6,626 nucleotides of DNA from the NCBI GenBank assembly GCA_040756995.1, contig JBFLYK010000100.1:1-6626 (forward strand), written 5' to 3'. The notes under the pieces were generated by a model. The model did no database searches. It saw only the letters and a list, made by a program, of their open reading frames with translations, and had not been told where the DNA came from. The position numbers were made by a program, and so were the translations under genes. Source of the DNA: BP-133 sp040756995 (lineage in GTDB: Bacteria; Actinomycetota; Acidimicrobiia; IMCC26256; BP-133). Below, piece after piece: positions 6,112 to 6,626 of the stretch; the first letter of the stretch is position 1; each line of letters starts with the position of its first letter.

Positions 6112-6126
6112 GCGGGCTTCGCCCGC
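6112..6126 (+). terminator. Short hairpin after clpX
   Basis: GCGGGC (6112-6117) pairs with GCCCGC (6121-6126) around a TTC loop, 14 bases after the clpX stop. The stem is perfect but short, and no T-run follows. It probably ends the tig-clpP-clpX transcript. Confidence 0.5.
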
Positions 6127-6131
6127 TGAGG

Positions 6132-6160
6132 TTGGCAAGGTGCGCCAGTTGGGGTAGATC
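6132..6160 (+). promoter_or_regulatory. Candidate promoter for the last gene, probably leaderless
   Basis: TTGGCA (6132-6137) matches the TTGACA -35 at 5 of 6 positions. After 17 bases, TAGATC (6155-6160) is a weak -10 (3 of 6). It ends 6 bases before the ATG at 6167, so the transcript would begin at or next to the start codon. No Shine-Dalgarno of useful strength is present. Confidence 0.4.
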
Positions 6161-6166
6161 CGCGGC

Positions 6167-6626
6167 ATGACGATCGGGAAATCAGTCGCGGTTGGTGCCG
6201 TCGCGGGCGGCGGGGCGGGTTACGCCTGGGCCCGGAAGCAGGGCCGGACGGGCCGGGAGGCGGCGATGACGGCCGCCAAGGGTGCGGCGGCCGGTGGTGC
6301 CGGCGGCCTGGCGATCGGTGCCGGTCTGGCTCGCCGCCGGAAGGCGCAGGCCGACGCCGGACGGGCGGCGGCCGCGATGGGGATGGTCAAGGGGATGGCC
6401 GACGTCACCGAGGGGCTCGTCGACCGGATCCAGGACACCGCCACGCCGGTGGTGGAGACCGTGAGCGACGCGGTCGAAGCGTCGGTGGAGGACGTCCGGC
6501 ACGTGACCAGGGTGAAGCGGCGGGAGGCCCGCAAGCAGGTCCGGGCCGCCCGGCGGGCCGCCGCCAAGCAGGCCGCCGCCGCCCGGAAGGTGGCGGAGAA
6601 GCAGGCCGCCGCGGCCCGCAAGGTCG
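6167..6626 (+). CDS. Ala/Lys/Arg-rich repeat protein of unknown function (3' end missing)
   Basis: I do not recognise the family. The frame opens at ATG 6167 and runs off the right edge after 153 codons without a stop. Residues 1-20 and about 38-57 are Gly/Ala-rich and mildly hydrophobic (AVGAVAGGGAGYAWAR; GAAAGGAGGLAIGAGLA), each followed by Arg/Lys; they could be small membrane-associated helices or simply flexible. Residues about 74-115 form an amphipathic, more acidic helix-like region (MADVTEGLVDRIQDTATP, then VVETVSDAVEASVEDV). From residue 123 there are 11-residue units beginning Lys-Gln (K123, K134, K145), rich in Ala, Arg and Lys. This composition recalls histone-H1-like bacterial tails and also helical coiled-coil repeats; I cannot choose. 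The gene appears to have its own promoter and to follow a hairpin after clpX, so it is probably not part of the clp operon. Regular wobble G/C use supports coding. Confidence 0.7.
   Translation, partial: MTIGKSVAVGAVAGGGAGYAWARKQGRTGREAAMTAAKGAAAGGAGGLAIGAGLARRRKAQADAGRAAAAMGMVKGMADVTEGLVDRIQDTATPVVETVSDAVEASVEDVRHVTRVKRREARKQVRAARRAAAKQAAAARKVAEKQAAAARKV
6533..6626 (+). repeat. 33-bp tandem repeat encoding an 11-residue unit
   Basis: Units start at 6533, 6566 and 6599, each opening with AAGCAGG. The second and third units agree over 26 bases (6566-6591 and 6599-6624) with 2 mismatches; the first is more diverged. The encoded units are KQVRAARRAAA, KQAAAARKVAE and KQAAAARKV. The array continues past the window edge, so its copy number is unknown. 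Confidence 0.8.

Noticed and set aside
6182..6621. Minus-strand frames over the last gene
   Set aside because: Their composition (Arg/Ala/Pro/Thr-rich) and lack of a ribosome-binding site suggest shadows; the + frame from 6167 has the expected wobble G/C pattern and regular 11-residue repeats.

Overview
The window is GC-rich throughout (about two thirds G+C by eye), and nearly all codons in its genes end in G or C. The set of genes points to an actinobacterium: a ClpP with the actinobacterial ClpP2-type active-site context, trigger factor beside clpP and clpX, a CYP-type soluble P450, and genes that look leaderless. An Acidimicrobiia-like lineage is plausible, but I cannot prove it from 6.6 kb. 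All supported genes are on the + strand. The long minus-strand reading frames are shadows of high-GC coding sequence.

Layout. (i) 1-707: the 3' part of a gene for a protein with a Lys/His/Asp-rich segment, a Tyr/Gly/Trp-rich segment and a C-terminal CHRD domain, closed by a strong hairpin at 729-773. (ii) 708-999: a 292-base intergenic region with a sigma28-like promoter candidate or hairpin (852-888) and a second hairpin (904-940). It leads into (iii) 1000-1395, a 131-residue protein I do not recognise, closed by a hairpin at 1411-1447. (iv) 1511-2743: a cytochrome P450 preceded by overlapping inverted repeats; its I-helix lacks the usual acidic residue. (v) 2798-6097: tig-clpP-clpX, a protein-quality-control operon. 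tig probably starts from a leaderless transcript, clpP overlaps the tig stop, and clpX follows after 31 bases. (vi) 6167-6626: the 5' part of a gene for an Ala/Lys/Arg-rich protein with an 11-residue tandem repeat, cut by the window end.

How the genes work together. Trigger factor is the ribosome-bound chaperone that meets nascent chains. ClpX unfolds substrates and feeds them to the ClpP protease chamber, so co-transcription couples folding with degradation. The unusual point is a single, ClpP2-like clpP where many actinobacteria have a clpP1-clpP2 pair. The P450, the 131-residue protein, the CHRD protein and the final repeat protein appear to be separate transcription units with no evident pathway link to the operon.

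I found no tRNA, rRNA, CRISPR array, insertion sequence or phage gene, and nothing that amounts to a clear new system. The most unusual items are the P450 I-helix, the solo ClpP2-like gene, a codon-use anomaly near the tig 3' end, the leader of the 131-residue gene, and the hendecad repeat protein.
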